A stretch of 64,000 nucleotides of DNA from JBDIBB01 sp039812685 (lineage in GTDB: Bacteria > Acidobacteriota > Vicinamibacteria > Vicinamibacterales > JAFNAJ01), in assembly GCA_039812685.1 (NCBI GenBank), contig JBDIBB010000001.1, forward strand, positions 1-64,000, written 5' to 3'. The position numbers and the translations under genes were made by a program. Under the pieces are notes generated by a model, which had not been told where the DNA came from, searched no databases, and worked only from the letters and a program-made list of their open reading frames with translations. Numbering within the stretch: the stretch's first letter is position 1; each line of letters starts with the position of its first letter. Positions 26,813 through 36,069 of the stretch are shown here, one piece after another.

Positions 26813-27940
26813 GTGGCTCCCAACACGGCGTCACCCCTTCACCTGCTCACGATTCACGCCTCCTACGGGTGCGCTCGATCGGGCGTCTGCTGCACGTCGG
26901 ACTGGGACGTGCCCTGCGATCCCGCTGCCCACGCGGCAATCGCGCGCGCCATCGCGGGGGGCATCCTCGCGGCGCCCGCCGGCATCGAGGCGTGGAATCA
27001 CGAGGCGCCCGATCTGCCACCGCCCGACATCGCGGTGCTGGCCAGACGGGCGTCTGGCGCCTGCGTGTTCCTGCGCGACGCGACGCCGTCGGCCTGCTCG
27101 ATCCACGAGGCCTGCGGCCACGGGATCCTGCCGGTGACCTGCCGCCAGTTCCCTCGTGTGGCGCTCGCCGACGATCGCGGACTGCACGTCACGCTGTCGC
27201 ACTACTGCCCCACGGCGGCCCGGTTGCTCTGGGCCAGTCCGGCGGCTCCGCTCGCCATCCTGCGCGACCCTCCCGGATGGCATGCCGGCGCGCTGGAACC
27301 GGGGCTCGACGCCCGGGGGCACTGGCCTCCGCTCGCGCGGCCCGGGGTCATGCTGTCCTTCGGCGCCTGGTCGGCCTGGGAACGGTTCTGCGTGGCGACG
27401 TGGGCCTGCGAGGGGGTCACGGCGTCGACGGGCCTTGCCGCGATGGCGGCAGCGGCGGCGCGCCTGCGCGGGATCCACGCCGATAGCGGCGCGCTCGAGG
27501 CGGCCGTCGCGCGCCTCGATGCGTTGCGCGAACCGGCGGTGGAGGCAGGGTCGGCGACGCTCGACGCCGGCCGTGCCCTCGCGGACTGGCGTGCGGCATG
27601 GGCGACGGTGCCGCCCGGCCGCGCCACGCCACCGGTTGCCCCGTCACGGGACGACATCGACGATGCCATTCCGCGCCTCGAGGGTGAGCGCGACGCCGTG
27701 GCGCGCTACCTGGCGTCGAAGTGCGTGGCGAACTGGATGGCCTACCAGGGCCACGGCCTGCTCGCCTTCGTCTCGTCGGTGCGTGCCGCGGCCCACCTCG
27801 TCCTGGTCGAGGCGGCCCGCGGCCGGGAGCGCGAACCAGCCGATCGCGTGCGTGAAGCGGTGCGCCGCGCCGACCTCCTGCTGATGCACCTGGCCGATGC
27901 CGCCGTGCTCGCCGCGCGCTGGAACCGGCGCGAACGCTGA
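26813..27940 (+). CDS. YkgJ-like CxxxCC protein (putative metal or Fe-S binding)
   Basis: The product has 375 residues. The N-terminal half carries a conserved cysteine set: SYGCARSGVCCTSDWDVP (C20, C26, C27), GACVFLRD, ACSIHEACGHGILPVTCRQF and HYCPTA. This is the pattern of the YkgJ/CxxCxxxCC family, annotated as zinc- or iron-chelating and sometimes as Fe-S oxidoreductase. Binding of a metal or cluster is likely; a reaction is not known. The C-terminal half is Ala/Arg-rich and helical without motifs. The GTG start lies 37 bases after tRNA-Leu and no Shine-Dalgarno is visible, so the start is uncertain. Confidence 0.6.
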   Translation: MAPNTASPLHLLTIHASYGCARSGVCCTSDWDVPCDPAAHAAIARAIAGGILAAPAGIEAWNHEAPDLPPPDIAVLARRASGACVFLRDATPSACSIHEACGHGILPVTCRQFPRVALADDRGLHVTLSHYCPTAARLLWASPAAPLAILRDPPGWHAGALEPGLDARGHWPPLARPGVMLSFGAWSAWERFCVATWACEGVTASTGLAAMAAAAARLRGIHADSGALEAAVARLDALREPAVEAGSATLDAGRALADWRAAWATVPPGRATPPVAPSRDDIDDAIPRLEGERDAVARYLASKCVANWMAYQGHGLLAFVSSVRAAAHLVLVEAARGREREPADRVREAVRRADLLLMHLADAAVLAARWNRRER

Positions 27941-28057
27941 GCTTCACGGCGATTTGCAAACCCCGCGCGGTTTCAGAAATGCTGGAGGGACGGTCGCGAC
28001 GCCGCGCCGGGACTGCCAGCCGGATCGGCGGCGCGACAGAAAGGTGAGAGAACGGGA

Positions 28058-28402
28058 ATGTCTCGACGCGCAGGACAGTGGATGGCCGCCGGCACGCTGC
28101 TGGCGGCCTGCGGCATATTGGTCGCCGGCACGTATCTCCAGGCCCAGCCGAAGGTGGATGCCGCGACGCTCTACAAGACGCATTGTCAGCTCTGCCACGG
28201 CGCCAACGGAGTCTCGCCCATGAAGAACGCGTCGTTCGCCGACGCTGAATGGGTACACGGATCCAGCCTGGCCGAGGTACAGAACACGATCAGGAACGGT
28301 GTGAAGGGCACCGTGATGATGGGCTTCGCGAACAAGCTGTCGGCCGAGGACCTGGAGGCCCTGGCGCACTACGTCCGCAGACTCGACAAGACGCTCAAGT
28401 GA
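28058..28402 (+). CDS. Small periplasmic c-type cytochrome
   Basis: The product has 114 residues. It has an N-terminal signal or anchor segment (AAGTLLAACGILVAGTYLQA) and one class I haem site, YKTHCQLCHGANGV (C43, C46, H47). The axial Met is probably in the TVMMGF segment (about residue 90). The C-terminal helix LSAEDLEALAHYVRRL is typical of the fold. It should carry single electrons in the periplasm. It is transcribed away from the GlcD-like oxidase that follows in the opposite direction. Whether that enzyme is its electron donor cannot be told from the sequence. Confidence 0.85.
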   Translation: MSRRAGQWMAAGTLLAACGILVAGTYLQAQPKVDAATLYKTHCQLCHGANGVSPMKNASFADAEWVHGSSLAEVQNTIRNGVKGTVMMGFANKLSAEDLEALAHYVRRLDKTLK

Positions 28403-28422
28403 GCCCCTCCGGGCGCACCGCG

Positions 28423-28451
28423 CGCGGCGGGTCGCGTCCCGGCCCGCCGCG
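28423..28451. terminator. Hairpin after cytochrome c
   Basis: CGCGGCGGG, an 11-base loop and CCCGCCGCG form a perfect 9-bp stem, 20 bases past the cytochrome stop in a convergent gap. No U-tract follows, so this is tentative. Confidence 0.35.
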
Positions 28452-28581
28452 GCGCACCGCGCACGGCGCGCCATCATCGCGGCACGCGTCCTCCTCCGCC
28501 GCCGGACTATCGCCACGGGCTGCCCCCGCGTCAGGACGCGACACGGACCTCGCCGCGCTGCGCACGTCCCGGCCCCAGCGC

Positions 28582-30225
28582 TCACAGGAGCACTCCCGGC
28601 GACATTCGCCCTTCGGGATCGATCGCGTCCTTCACCGCGCGCATGGCGGCCAGGCCGGCCTCGCCGTGCAGCATGCGCAGCAGCGCCTTCTTCACCGGAT
28701 GCCGGCCGACGCCGTGCTCGGCGAGCGGGCACCCGCCCATGGCAATCACCGCGCGTCCCAGATCCAGGATCGCGGCCTTTCCCGCGTCCACGTCCTCGAC
28801 GCGCCGCGGCAGCACGTTCGGATGCAGGTTGCCATCGGAGATGTGGCCCCAGATCGCGTAGTCGAGCCCGGCGGCGTCCAGCAGCGCGTGGGACACACGC
28901 AGCATCTCGGGAAAGCGATCCCACGGCACGATCATGTCGGCCGCTGTCTTCTGAATGCCGTCGCCGAGCCGCGCGCGCGCGGCGGCCACGCGCGCGTTCA
29001 CCCCGGCCGGCACCGCTTCGCGCACGGCGTCCATCTGCGCCAGGCGCGCCGCCTCCCCCGGCAACGCCAACTCCACGTCGTCCAGCAGGCCGTGGTCGCC
29101 GGCGAGCCGGCAGAATCGCGTCAGCGCCCCGTCGGGCGCCCCCGCGTCCAGGGCCGCCTGCACCTGCGTCCACGCCTCGTCACGCCCGATCGCGATGGGA
29201 ACATCGAGATCCACGAACAGGAGCAGGTTCGCGCCGGCAGGCAGCGTGAGGTGGAGGCGGCGGTCGACGCCATCCTCCCGCACCAGCGCGAGCGATCGCG
29301 CGTCGAGGTGCTCGATGGCCGCGACGTCGATCCCGCACGGCTCGCCGCTGCGCCAGGTCTCCTGCGCCTGCGTGCGCAACTCCGCGACGAACCGCAGCGC
29401 CGTCTCCTCGTCCGGACAGGGCACCATCGCCCGCACGCGCGTCGTCCTCCGGCGCTCGACGCGCAGCACGGCCTCGGTCACCACGCCCAGCGTGCCCTCG
29501 GCGCCCACGAACAGGTCGACGAGATCCATGCCCGCCGTCAACGCATAGCCCGCCGATCGCTTCGGCACGTCGGGCCACGGCAGGCCGGCGATCGGCACCT
29601 CGATTCGCCGTGAGGCGGTGACGATCTCGATCCCGCCGGCGGGTGAGGCGGCCGCCTCGCCGCGCGACAGCGCCAGCACGTCGCCGCCCGGCAGCACGAT
29701 GGTCAATCCCGCGACCCACTGGCGCGTGACGCCGTGCTTGAAGGTGGCGGGCCCCGCCGCGTTGGTCGCGACGATGCCGCCGACGGTGGCGGCGGTCCAC
29801 GTTGGGGCCGGAGGAAAGGTCCAGCCAGCGAGGTTCAGCGCCGCCTCGAGATCCGCGAGCGGCACGCCGGCGCCCACCCTAACGGTGCCCTGCCCGCGGC
29901 GCCCCGGCGGACGGCCAGATGCCGGTGCGTCGGGCACGACGGCACCGATGCTCTTCAGGCGCGCCGTGGACAGGAGCACCTCGCCCATCGGCGTGGCGCC
30001 GCCCGTCACCGACGACTGCGCGCCGACCGGCAGCACGGCCGGGGAACGGCGCACGAGCGCCGCCACCTCGGCCTCGGTCGCGGGCCAGGCGACGCCCGCC
30101 GCGTGCCCGCCGCCGAGGTGCGAGGCATCCTCGATCCACGCGCTCACCTCGTCTGCGCCCTGCGCGAGGCGAGGCAGGGCTTGGATCGGGCCGGGAGGGC
30201 GCGTGAAGGCGCGATGATCTGGCAT
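28582..30225 (-). CDS. GlcD-type FAD-linked oxidase (glycolate/D-lactate dehydrogenase family)
   Basis: The product has 547 residues. A PCMH-type FAD domain occupies about residues 45-235, with VLPVGAQSSVTGGATPMGEV, ATVGGIVATNAAGPATFKHG and LFVGAEGTLGVVTEAVLRVE. The C-terminal FAD-oxidase domain ends with IWGHISDGNLHPNVLPRR and a catalytic-type CPLAEHGVGRHPVKK. Family members oxidise 2-hydroxy acids such as glycolate, D-lactate or D-2-hydroxyglutarate and pass electrons to quinone or cytochrome. The exact substrate is not readable. A TAGCAT box ends six bases before the ATG, predicting a leaderless mRNA. The gene is divergent from osmC. Confidence 0.85.
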   Translation of the reverse strand: MPDHRAFTRPPGPIQALPRLAQGADEVSAWIEDASHLGGGHAAGVAWPATEAEVAALVRRSPAVLPVGAQSSVTGGATPMGEVLLSTARLKSIGAVVPDAPASGRPPGRRGQGTVRVGAGVPLADLEAALNLAGWTFPPAPTWTAATVGGIVATNAAGPATFKHGVTRQWVAGLTIVLPGGDVLALSRGEAAASPAGGIEIVTASRRIEVPIAGLPWPDVPKRSAGYALTAGMDLVDLFVGAEGTLGVVTEAVLRVERRRTTRVRAMVPCPDEETALRFVAELRTQAQETWRSGEPCGIDVAAIEHLDARSLALVREDGVDRRLHLTLPAGANLLLFVDLDVPIAIGRDEAWTQVQAALDAGAPDGALTRFCRLAGDHGLLDDVELALPGEAARLAQMDAVREAVPAGVNARVAAARARLGDGIQKTAADMIVPWDRFPEMLRVSHALLDAAGLDYAIWGHISDGNLHPNVLPRRVEDVDAGKAAILDLGRAVIAMGGCPLAEHGVGRHPVKKALLRMLHGEAGLAAMRAVKDAIDPEGRMSPGVLL

Positions 30226-30231
30226 GGCTGA

Positions 30232-30237
30232 ATGCTA
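30232..30237 (-). promoter_or_regulatory. -10 box of the GlcD-like gene (leaderless)
   Basis: TAGCAT on the minus strand ends six bases before the ATG at 30225, so transcription would begin at or next to the start codon. The identical hexamer precedes gatC. Confidence 0.5.
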
Positions 30238-30374
30238 CTCGCCTTCGACCGGGGCCGGCGGCGGCGCACCGCCCGATCCGCTATCGGTCCGGGGCCGAGG
30301 CCCCGCGCGTGTGACGGCCGGCCTCCCGCTGCATCCTTGGGAGAACGCCGCCCGGCGATCGAGCCGGCGCCGCG

Positions 30375-30392
30375 GCGCCCCCGCGGGGGCGC
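30375..30392. repeat. Perfect 18-bp palindrome before osmC
   Basis: GCGCCCCCGCGGGGGCGC is identical on both strands and abuts the AGGAG ribosome site of osmC at 30393. It could be an operator or, in RNA, a structure masking the ribosome site. Confidence 0.7.
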
Positions 30393-30404
30393 AGGAGCCT
30401 CACC

Positions 30405-30848
30405 GTGATCAAGCGCGCACTCGTGAAGCAGGTCCAGGGCATCACCTTCGCCGGCAAGACCGACTCCAACCACTGGGTGATGATGGATGGCCCCCAGGAG
30501 TTCGACGGCAGCGACGCCGGCATCCGGCCGAAGGAACTCGTCCTGCTCGCGCTCGGCGGCTGCACGGGCAGCGACGTCGTGTCGATCCTGAAGAAGAAGC
30601 GTGTCGCGCTCGACGACTTCCGAATCGAGGTGACGGCCGAGACGGCCGAGACGCACCCGCAGGTGTTCACGACCATCCACCTGGAGTTCGTGCTCCGTGG
30701 CCGCGACATCAAGGCGGCCGATGTCGAGCGCGCGATCGAGTTGTCGGAGACGAAGTACTGCGCCGTCAACGCCATGCTGCGCGGCACCGTCGCCATCACG
30801 CACGGCTACCGCATCGAGGACACGGCCGGCGCCGCCCCGGCGGCGTGA
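30405..30848 (+). CDS. OsmC-family protein
   Basis: The product has 147 residues from a GTG, with AGGAG at 30393-30397. It is an OsmC/Ohr-like thiol peroxidase fold protein. The two conserved cysteines are in LALGGCTGSDVVSILKKK (C53) and ETKYCAVNAML (about C115). RPKELVLLALGGC replaces the usual P-x-E-L-L-A-A-A-x-x-x-C, as in the YhfA-like subgroup. Family members reduce organic hydroperoxides or bind small thiols in the cytoplasm; the YhfA branch has no firm function. A perfect 18-bp palindrome lies directly before its ribosome site. It converges with the M50 protease gene, six bases apart. Confidence 0.85.
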   Translation: MIKRALVKQVQGITFAGKTDSNHWVMMDGPQEFDGSDAGIRPKELVLLALGGCTGSDVVSILKKKRVALDDFRIEVTAETAETHPQVFTTIHLEFVLRGRDIKAADVERAIELSETKYCAVNAMLRGTVAITHGYRIEDTAGAAPAA

Positions 30849-30854
30849 GGCCGC

Positions 30855-31937
30855 TCACGCGCGGCGGAGCGCCCCGCGGATCATCACGTACTCGCTGATG
30901 TTGTCGGCGGTGACCAGCCCGACCAGGCGGCCGTTGTCGAGCACCGGCAGCACGGGGCAGGCGCACAGTTGCAGGCGCGCGAGCGCCCGGTCGAGCGGTT
31001 CGCGCGCGTCGGCCGTCTGGAAGCTTCGCGTCATCGCGTCGCCCACGGCGCCGTCGAGTCCGTGCTCGCTGAGCGCGCGGACGAGCACCTCGCGCGTGAG
31101 GACGCCCACCACCTGGCCGTCGGCCTCCACCACGGGGAAGTGCTGCTGCGATCCGGCGATCACGAGCTCCGCGGCGCGCTGCAGCGGATCGGTGGCGCGC
31201 AGCGCGTGGAAGTCGGTGATCATCGCGCGTGACACCGCGATGCCGGCGATCGCCGAACGCACGCTCGCGGCGGCCGATTCGCCCGAAGCGCCCATCCACA
31301 CGAACAGGGCGATGAAGACCAGGAACGGGTTGGAGAACAGCCCGAGGAAGCCGAAGACCAGCGCGAGGCCCTGCCCGAGGTTCGCCGCGATCTCGGTGGC
31401 GCGCACGTACTCGAGGCGCTCGGCGAGCAGCGCGCGCAAGGCGCGTCCGCCATCCATCGGGAAGGCGGGAATCAGGTTGAACCCGGCCAGCCAGACGTTG
31501 ACGATCACGAACTGCCCGAGCGGCGTGTTGGTGGCGCCCCACAGATCCATGTCGGGATGACCGAGCGCGAGGAACACGACCAGGGGCCAGCCGATCGCGG
31601 CGATGACGATGTTGACGGCGGGCCCGGCCAGCGCGACCCACAGTTCCTGTCGCGGGACGTCGGGCAGGCGTTCCAGCCGCGCGATGCCGCCGATCGGCAG
31701 CAGCGTGATGTCGCGCGTCCGGATCCCGTAATGGCGCGCCGCGAAGGCGTGCCCGAACTCGTGCAGCACGACGGTCGCGAAGATCGCGACGACGAACAGC
31801 GCCCCGCCCACCGCGGCCTTCAGGCCCTCTCCCTGCGCCAGCCTGCCGAGCAGCAGGAACGCGATCAGCGCCAGGAAGGTGGCGTGCAGATAGACGGGGA
31901 TGCCGCTGATCGTCGCAATCTTCCACGACCACTTCAC
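30855..31937 (-). CDS. Site-2-type intramembrane protease (M50) with CBS domains
   Basis: The product has 360 residues. The zinc site VVLHEFGHAFAARHYG lies near residue 57 and the third ligand in NLIPAFPMDGGRALRALL near 150. There are about six membrane helices. The last 140 residues are a pair of CBS domains (QQHFPVVEADGQVVGVLTRE; CPVLPVLDNGRLVGLVT), which bind adenine nucleotides and often gate such proteases. It should cut membrane-embedded substrates such as anti-sigma factors. Its GTG start overlaps the lpxB stop (GTGA), so it is coupled to lpxB at the end of the envelope block. Confidence 0.9.
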   Translation of the reverse strand: MKWSWKIATISGIPVYLHATFLALIAFLLLGRLAQGEGLKAAVGGALFVVAIFATVVLHEFGHAFAARHYGIRTRDITLLPIGGIARLERLPDVPRQELWVALAGPAVNIVIAAIGWPLVVFLALGHPDMDLWGATNTPLGQFVIVNVWLAGFNLIPAFPMDGGRALRALLAERLEYVRATEIAANLGQGLALVFGFLGLFSNPFLVFIALFVWMGASGESAAASVRSAIAGIAVSRAMITDFHALRATDPLQRAAELVIAGSQQHFPVVEADGQVVGVLTREVLVRALSEHGLDGAVGDAMTRSFQTADAREPLDRALARLQLCACPVLPVLDNGRLVGLVTADNISEYVMIRGALRRA

Positions 31938-33130
31938 GATGGCGCCTCCAACGCGCCGGCGCCGCCCGGGCGCGCCAGCGCGACATCAGGGCCGCCATGC
32001 GCCATGGCCAGCACCGCCGCCGCGGCCCTGCCGCTGGCGCCGCCCCCACCGAGCCGTGCGGTCACGTCGGCGAGATCGGCCCGCACGCGGGCGGCGCGCG
32101 CCGGGTCGGCCAGCAGCGCCACGCACTCGTCGGCGGTCGCCGCCGGGGTGAACGCGTCCTGGATCAGTTCCGTGACCACGCGGCGGCCCGCCACGAGGTT
32201 GACCATACCGTACGTATCCACCCGAACGAATCGCACCCCGAGCCGGTAGGTGATCGGGCTCAGGCGATAGACGATCACCATTGGACACCCGTGCAACGCC
32301 GCCTGCACGGTCGCGGTGCCCGAGGCCGTCATGGCCGCATCGGCGGTGGCCAGCACGTCGTCGGTCCGCTGCTCCAGTCGCGCCACCCGCAGCCCGCGCC
32401 CCGTGAGGCTGTCGGCCGGCGCGAACAGGTGATCGTCGAGTCCGGGCGCGCGCGCGATGACGAACTGCACGCGCGGCACGCGCGCGGCGATGGCGGGGCA
32501 CGCCTCCACGAGAATCGGCAGGATCTGGCGCACTTCGTTCGGGCGGCTGCCGGGCAGCAGCGCGACGGTCGGCGCGGCCGCGTCGAGACCCAGCGACGGC
32601 AGGAACGCGCCGCGCGGCGCCGCCGGCCGAATCAGGTCGATCAGCGGATGGCCGACGAACTCGACCGGGATGCCGGCGCGCTCGTAGATCGACGCCTCGA
32701 AGGGAAAGATCGTCAGCACCAGGTCCACGAAGCCGCGCATCGTCTTCAGGCGGCCGGTGCGCCAGGCCCACACTTGCGGGCTGATGTAGTAGACGACCGG
32801 GATGCCGAGTGCGCGAACGGCCCGCCCGAGCCTGAAGTTGAAGTCGGGATAGTCGATGACGACCAGCACGTCGGGCCGTCGCGCGCGCGCCGCCGCGACC
32901 AGGCGGCGATACATGGCGAAGGTGCGGGGCAACTGCCGCAGCACCTCCACGAGCCCGGTCACCGCGAGGCCGCGGAAGTCGCCGACGAGATCGCCGCCGG
33001 CCGCGGCGAGCCGGCCGCCGCCGAACCCGAACACCTCCGTCGACGGATCCAGGCGTTGCAGGGCGCTCGCGAGGGCGCCGGCGTACAGGTCGCCGGACGC
33101 CTCGCCGCAGGACACCATCACGCGGCTCAT
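31934..33130 (-). CDS. lpxB: Lipid-A-disaccharide synthase
   Basis: The product has 398 residues, the normal LpxB length. It joins UDP-diacylglucosamine and lipid X to form the lipid A disaccharide at the inner membrane. Diagnostic segments are VMVSCGEASGDLYAGAL at the N-terminus, VLVVIDYPDFNFRLGRA, VVYYISPQVWAWRTGRLKTM and FVGHPLIDLI, with VALLPGSRPNEVRQILPIL later. The ATG overlaps the rlmD stop (ATGA) and its own stop overlaps the M50 gene. A longer in-frame reading upstream belongs to the wrong frame of rlmD. Together with lpxD upstream it shows that the host makes lipid A. Confidence 0.95.
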   Translation of the reverse strand: MSRVMVSCGEASGDLYAGALASALQRLDPSTEVFGFGGGRLAAAGGDLVGDFRGLAVTGLVEVLRQLPRTFAMYRRLVAAARARRPDVLVVIDYPDFNFRLGRAVRALGIPVVYYISPQVWAWRTGRLKTMRGFVDLVLTIFPFEASIYERAGIPVEFVGHPLIDLIRPAAPRGAFLPSLGLDAAAPTVALLPGSRPNEVRQILPILVEACPAIAARVPRVQFVIARAPGLDDHLFAPADSLTGRGLRVARLEQRTDDVLATADAAMTASGTATVQAALHGCPMVIVYRLSPITYRLGVRFVRVDTYGMVNLVAGRRVVTELIQDAFTPAATADECVALLADPARAARVRADLADVTARLGGGGASGRAAAAVLAMAHGGPDVALARPGGAGALEAPS

Positions 33131-34581
33131 CGCGCGGAGGATAGCCGACTGCCGGACGCCGTGCCACCGGCGCGGCCCGGAAGCGGCTCGCGTGCGAGCA
33201 CCGCCAGGGCTTCCACGTGCGGCGTGTGGGGGAACATGTCGAAGGGCGTCACCGACACGAGGCGGTAGCCCGCCTGCGCCTGGCGCGGGCTGAGCAGGTG
33301 CGCCAGATCGCGCGCGAGCGCGTCGGGAGCGCACGAGACGTACACGATGCGGCCGGGCCCGATCCCGCGCACGCGATCGATGACGGCCGCGCCCGCTCCG
33401 GCGCGCGGCGGATCCAGCACCACGGCATCGAAGGTGCCGGCCTGCCGGACGAGCCGGCCGAGGGCGTGCTCGGCACGGGCGCGCACGAACCGGCATCGCG
33501 CGGGCCCGATTCCATTCGCCTTCGCGCTCACCTCGCCGTCCTCCACCGCCGGGGCGCTCTCCTCCACCGCGGTCACCCGGTGCCCGCGCCGCGCAAGCGG
33601 CAGCGCGAAGAAGCCGAGGCCGGCGTAGAGATCGAGCACGCGCATGGCCTCGCACGGCACGGCGTCGAGCACGGCGGCCGCCAGCATCGCAGCCGCTTCG
33701 ACGTTGGTCTGGAAGAACGAGGCGGGCGAGACGAGGAAGCGGATGCCCGCGATGTCCTCGCGCAGGCGCACGCGGCCGTCCAGATGCAGCGTGCGCGGAC
33801 CGAACAGCAGCGAATCGGGTCGCGGGTGCAGGTTCAGGTGCCAGCCGTCGGGGCGTCCGGCCTCGATCACCTCCCGCGACACGCGCCGCAGCGCCGGCGG
33901 GTTGCCGGCGGCGACCAACGTCGTCACCACCTCTCCAGACGACCTGGAGACGCGCGACACCACGTGGCGGACGACGCCGCGCGGCGGCGGACCGGCCGGA
34001 AGGCCGGCGTGCTGGAGGGCCGCCTTGACGGCAAACGCCACGTCGTTGCCCCGCGTGGCGTGCACGGGGCATTCCCTGGCGTCGAACACGCGCCGGCTGC
34101 CCGGCTGCAGGTGCCCCATCACCAGGCGGCCCTCGCGCTGCTGGTCGAACGCGAAGTGCACCTTGTGACGGAAGGCCCATGGCCCGGAGGGGCCGTCGTG
34201 CGGCATGGCGGCGACCGCGCCCACGTGCACGCGCCCGCGACCCGCGGCGGCGTCGACCGCCGCCTGCAGCCGCGCGCGCTTCAGCCGCAGTTGCTCGGCA
34301 TAGGCCATGTGCTGCCACGGGCAGCCGCCGCACTCGCGCACGTGCGCGCAGCGCGGCTCGATCCTCGATGGTGAGGACGTGATCACCCTCGACAGCCGTC
34401 CGCGCGACGTGCCGGCGCGCAGTTCGACCTCCACGCGCTCGCCAGGCAGCACGCCCGGCACGGTCACCCTCCGGTCCTCCAGGCGCCCCGTGCCGACGCC
34501 CTCCGCGTCGAGCGCGTCGATGCGCACCTCGACACGAAGGGTCGTACCAGGGGGGCGGCGCTGCTCAGGGCTCCGGCGCAA
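33127..34581 (-). CDS. rlmD: RlmD/RumA-type rRNA (uracil-5-)-methyltransferase
   Basis: Up to 484 residues. An N-terminal TRAM domain (about 15-70) is followed by a [4Fe-4S] cysteine set CAHVRECGGCPWQHMAY and a later Cys in DARECPVH. The SAM domain has VLDLYAGLGFFALPLA, and the catalytic Cys is in IVYVSCAPDALARDLAHLL (near 412). This architecture is that of 23S rRNA m5U1939 methyltransferases. Acidobacterial members may prefer another uracil (RlmCD or TrmA-like), so the exact site is inferred. The start is unclear: a TTG at 34581 overlaps the upstream M16 gene by 17 bases, and a GTG at 34527 is the next choice. Its stop overlaps lpxB. Confidence 0.85.
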   Translation of the reverse strand: MRRSPEQRRPPGTTLRVEVRIDALDAEGVGTGRLEDRRVTVPGVLPGERVEVELRAGTSRGRLSRVITSSPSRIEPRCAHVRECGGCPWQHMAYAEQLRLKRARLQAAVDAAAGRGRVHVGAVAAMPHDGPSGPWAFRHKVHFAFDQQREGRLVMGHLQPGSRRVFDARECPVHATRGNDVAFAVKAALQHAGLPAGPPPRGVVRHVVSRVSRSSGEVVTTLVAAGNPPALRRVSREVIEAGRPDGWHLNLHPRPDSLLFGPRTLHLDGRVRLREDIAGIRFLVSPASFFQTNVEAAAMLAAAVLDAVPCEAMRVLDLYAGLGFFALPLARRGHRVTAVEESAPAVEDGEVSAKANGIGPARCRFVRARAEHALGRLVRQAGTFDAVVLDPPRAGAGAAVIDRVRGIGPGRIVYVSCAPDALARDLAHLLSPRQAQAGYRLVSVTPFDMFPHTPHVEALAVLAREPLPGRAGGTASGSRLSSAR

Positions 34582-36067
34582 CGGCCCGCCGCGGCCGCCT
34601 CAGGGTGGCCGATGAGAGATCGACCTCGTCGATCGGGATCCGCTCCACGTCGGAGACGCCGGCGCGCGCGAGTTGCGGCAGCACCGTCGCGGCGTCTCCC
34701 ACCAGCACGATCGACAGGCGGCCGGGCCGCAGGTAGGCGCGTGCGACGCGCTGGATGTCGTCAGAGGTGATGCGGTTCACGCGCTCGCGGTAGGTCTGCA
34801 GCGTCTTGACGTCCAGGTCGTAGAACAGGACGTTGAGGACCTGCATGGCGATGGCGTCCGGCGTCTCGATCGTCAGCGGGAAGCTGCCGGTCATGTAGGC
34901 CTTGGCGTCACCGAGCTCCAGTTCGCTGACGGGATCCCGCTGCAGCCGCGAGAACTCGTCCATGACGATGCGCAGCGCCTCGCCCGTTGCCTCCGAGCGG
35001 GTGTCGGTCTCGGCCACGATCCCGCCGGCCTGCTTCAGCGACTGCACGTCGGCCGAGGCGCCGTAGGTGAGGCTGCGCTCGGATCGCAGCACGCGCTGCA
35101 GGCGGTTCGCGCCCTCCCCGCCCAGCACGCGCACCGCGAGGTTGAACGCGTCGTAGTCGCGATGCCTGCGGGGGATGCCGAGGTTGCCCACGCGGATTTC
35201 GGTCTGGACGGCGCCAGGGCGATCGATCAGCACCACGCGGCGCGTGGGCTCCGGCGGGTCGGGGAAGCTCGTCACCGGCAGGTCCCTGCGCGGCCACGCG
35301 CCGAAGGTCTTCTCGGCGCCGGCGAAGGCTTCCTCCGGCGTGAGGTCGCCCACGATGGCCAGAATCGCGTTGTTGGGCGCGAACCAGCGGTCGTGGAAGC
35401 CGACGAGATCCTCGCGCGTGAGCGCCGCCACCGACTCCGGCGTGCCGTTGGACGGGATGCCGTAGGGATGGAACCCGTAGATGAGGCGGTCGATGACGAC
35501 CCCGGCCACGTAGTCGGGATCCTGCGCGTTCACCTGGAGCGCAGACAGCACCTGCTGGCGCTGCCGCTCGATCTCCTCCGGCGCGAACGCCGGCCGCCGG
35601 ACGACGTCCGACATCAGGTCGAGCGCGAGCCCGAAGCTGTCCTTCAGCACCAGCACGTTGACGTAGGAGAGGTCGGTGCCGGCGCCGGTGCCGAGCGCGC
35701 CGCCGACGAAGTCGATCGTGTCGGCGATCTCCTCCGACGTCCGGGTGGCCGTCCCCTGATCGAGCAGCGAGGCCATCAGCGTCGCGAGCCCGGCCTTGCC
35801 CGCGGGATCCTGCGCGGCGCCGGCGCCGATGATCATCCGCATCGAGACGGCCGGCTGTTCGTGGTGCACGACGACGATGACGCGCAGGCCGTTGGCCAGC
35901 GTGCGGATCTCGTAGGGCGGGAAGGTGACCTCGCGCGCGGCCGTGGGACCGGGCATCCGCGAACTCGGCCACGCCTTCCAGCGGTCGGACTGCTGGCCGC
36001 CGGCCGCGGCCACCGCGCAGGCCAGCACGGCCAGCACGGCCGTCACCGTCGCGAGCGATCGGCGCAT
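34565..36067 (-). CDS. M16-family protein, inactive (non-catalytic) subunit
   Basis: The product has 500 residues with a signal peptide (LATVTAVLAVLACAVAAAGG). It has the two-lobed M16 fold (IRTLANGLRVIVVVHHEQPA near the start; a second lobe with the VVLIDRPGAVQTEIRVGN strand). The zinc motif HxxEH is lost: the aligned position reads GLATLMASLLDQGT. In M16 pairs such as mitochondrial MPP and Sphingomonas SPH2681/2682, one subunit keeps the zinc and the other only shapes the substrate chamber; this gene is the second kind. It lies two bases after the active-looking M16 gene, so the pair probably forms a heterodimer in the periplasm. Confidence 0.85.
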   Translation of the reverse strand: MRRSLATVTAVLAVLACAVAAAGGQQSDRWKAWPSSRMPGPTAAREVTFPPYEIRTLANGLRVIVVVHHEQPAVSMRMIIGAGAAQDPAGKAGLATLMASLLDQGTATRTSEEIADTIDFVGGALGTGAGTDLSYVNVLVLKDSFGLALDLMSDVVRRPAFAPEEIERQRQQVLSALQVNAQDPDYVAGVVIDRLIYGFHPYGIPSNGTPESVAALTREDLVGFHDRWFAPNNAILAIVGDLTPEEAFAGAEKTFGAWPRRDLPVTSFPDPPEPTRRVVLIDRPGAVQTEIRVGNLGIPRRHRDYDAFNLAVRVLGGEGANRLQRVLRSERSLTYGASADVQSLKQAGGIVAETDTRSEATGEALRIVMDEFSRLQRDPVSELELGDAKAYMTGSFPLTIETPDAIAMQVLNVLFYDLDVKTLQTYRERVNRITSDDIQRVARAYLRPGRLSIVLVGDAATVLPQLARAGVSDVERIPIDEVDLSSATLRRPRRAVAPEP

Positions 36068-36069
36068 GG

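Noticed and set aside
31934..34333. A 799-codon frame suggesting an lpxB fusion protein
   Set aside because: Only the part from the ATG at 33130 is LpxB. The upstream part is the wrong frame of rlmD, which is coupled to lpxB by an ATGA overlap.
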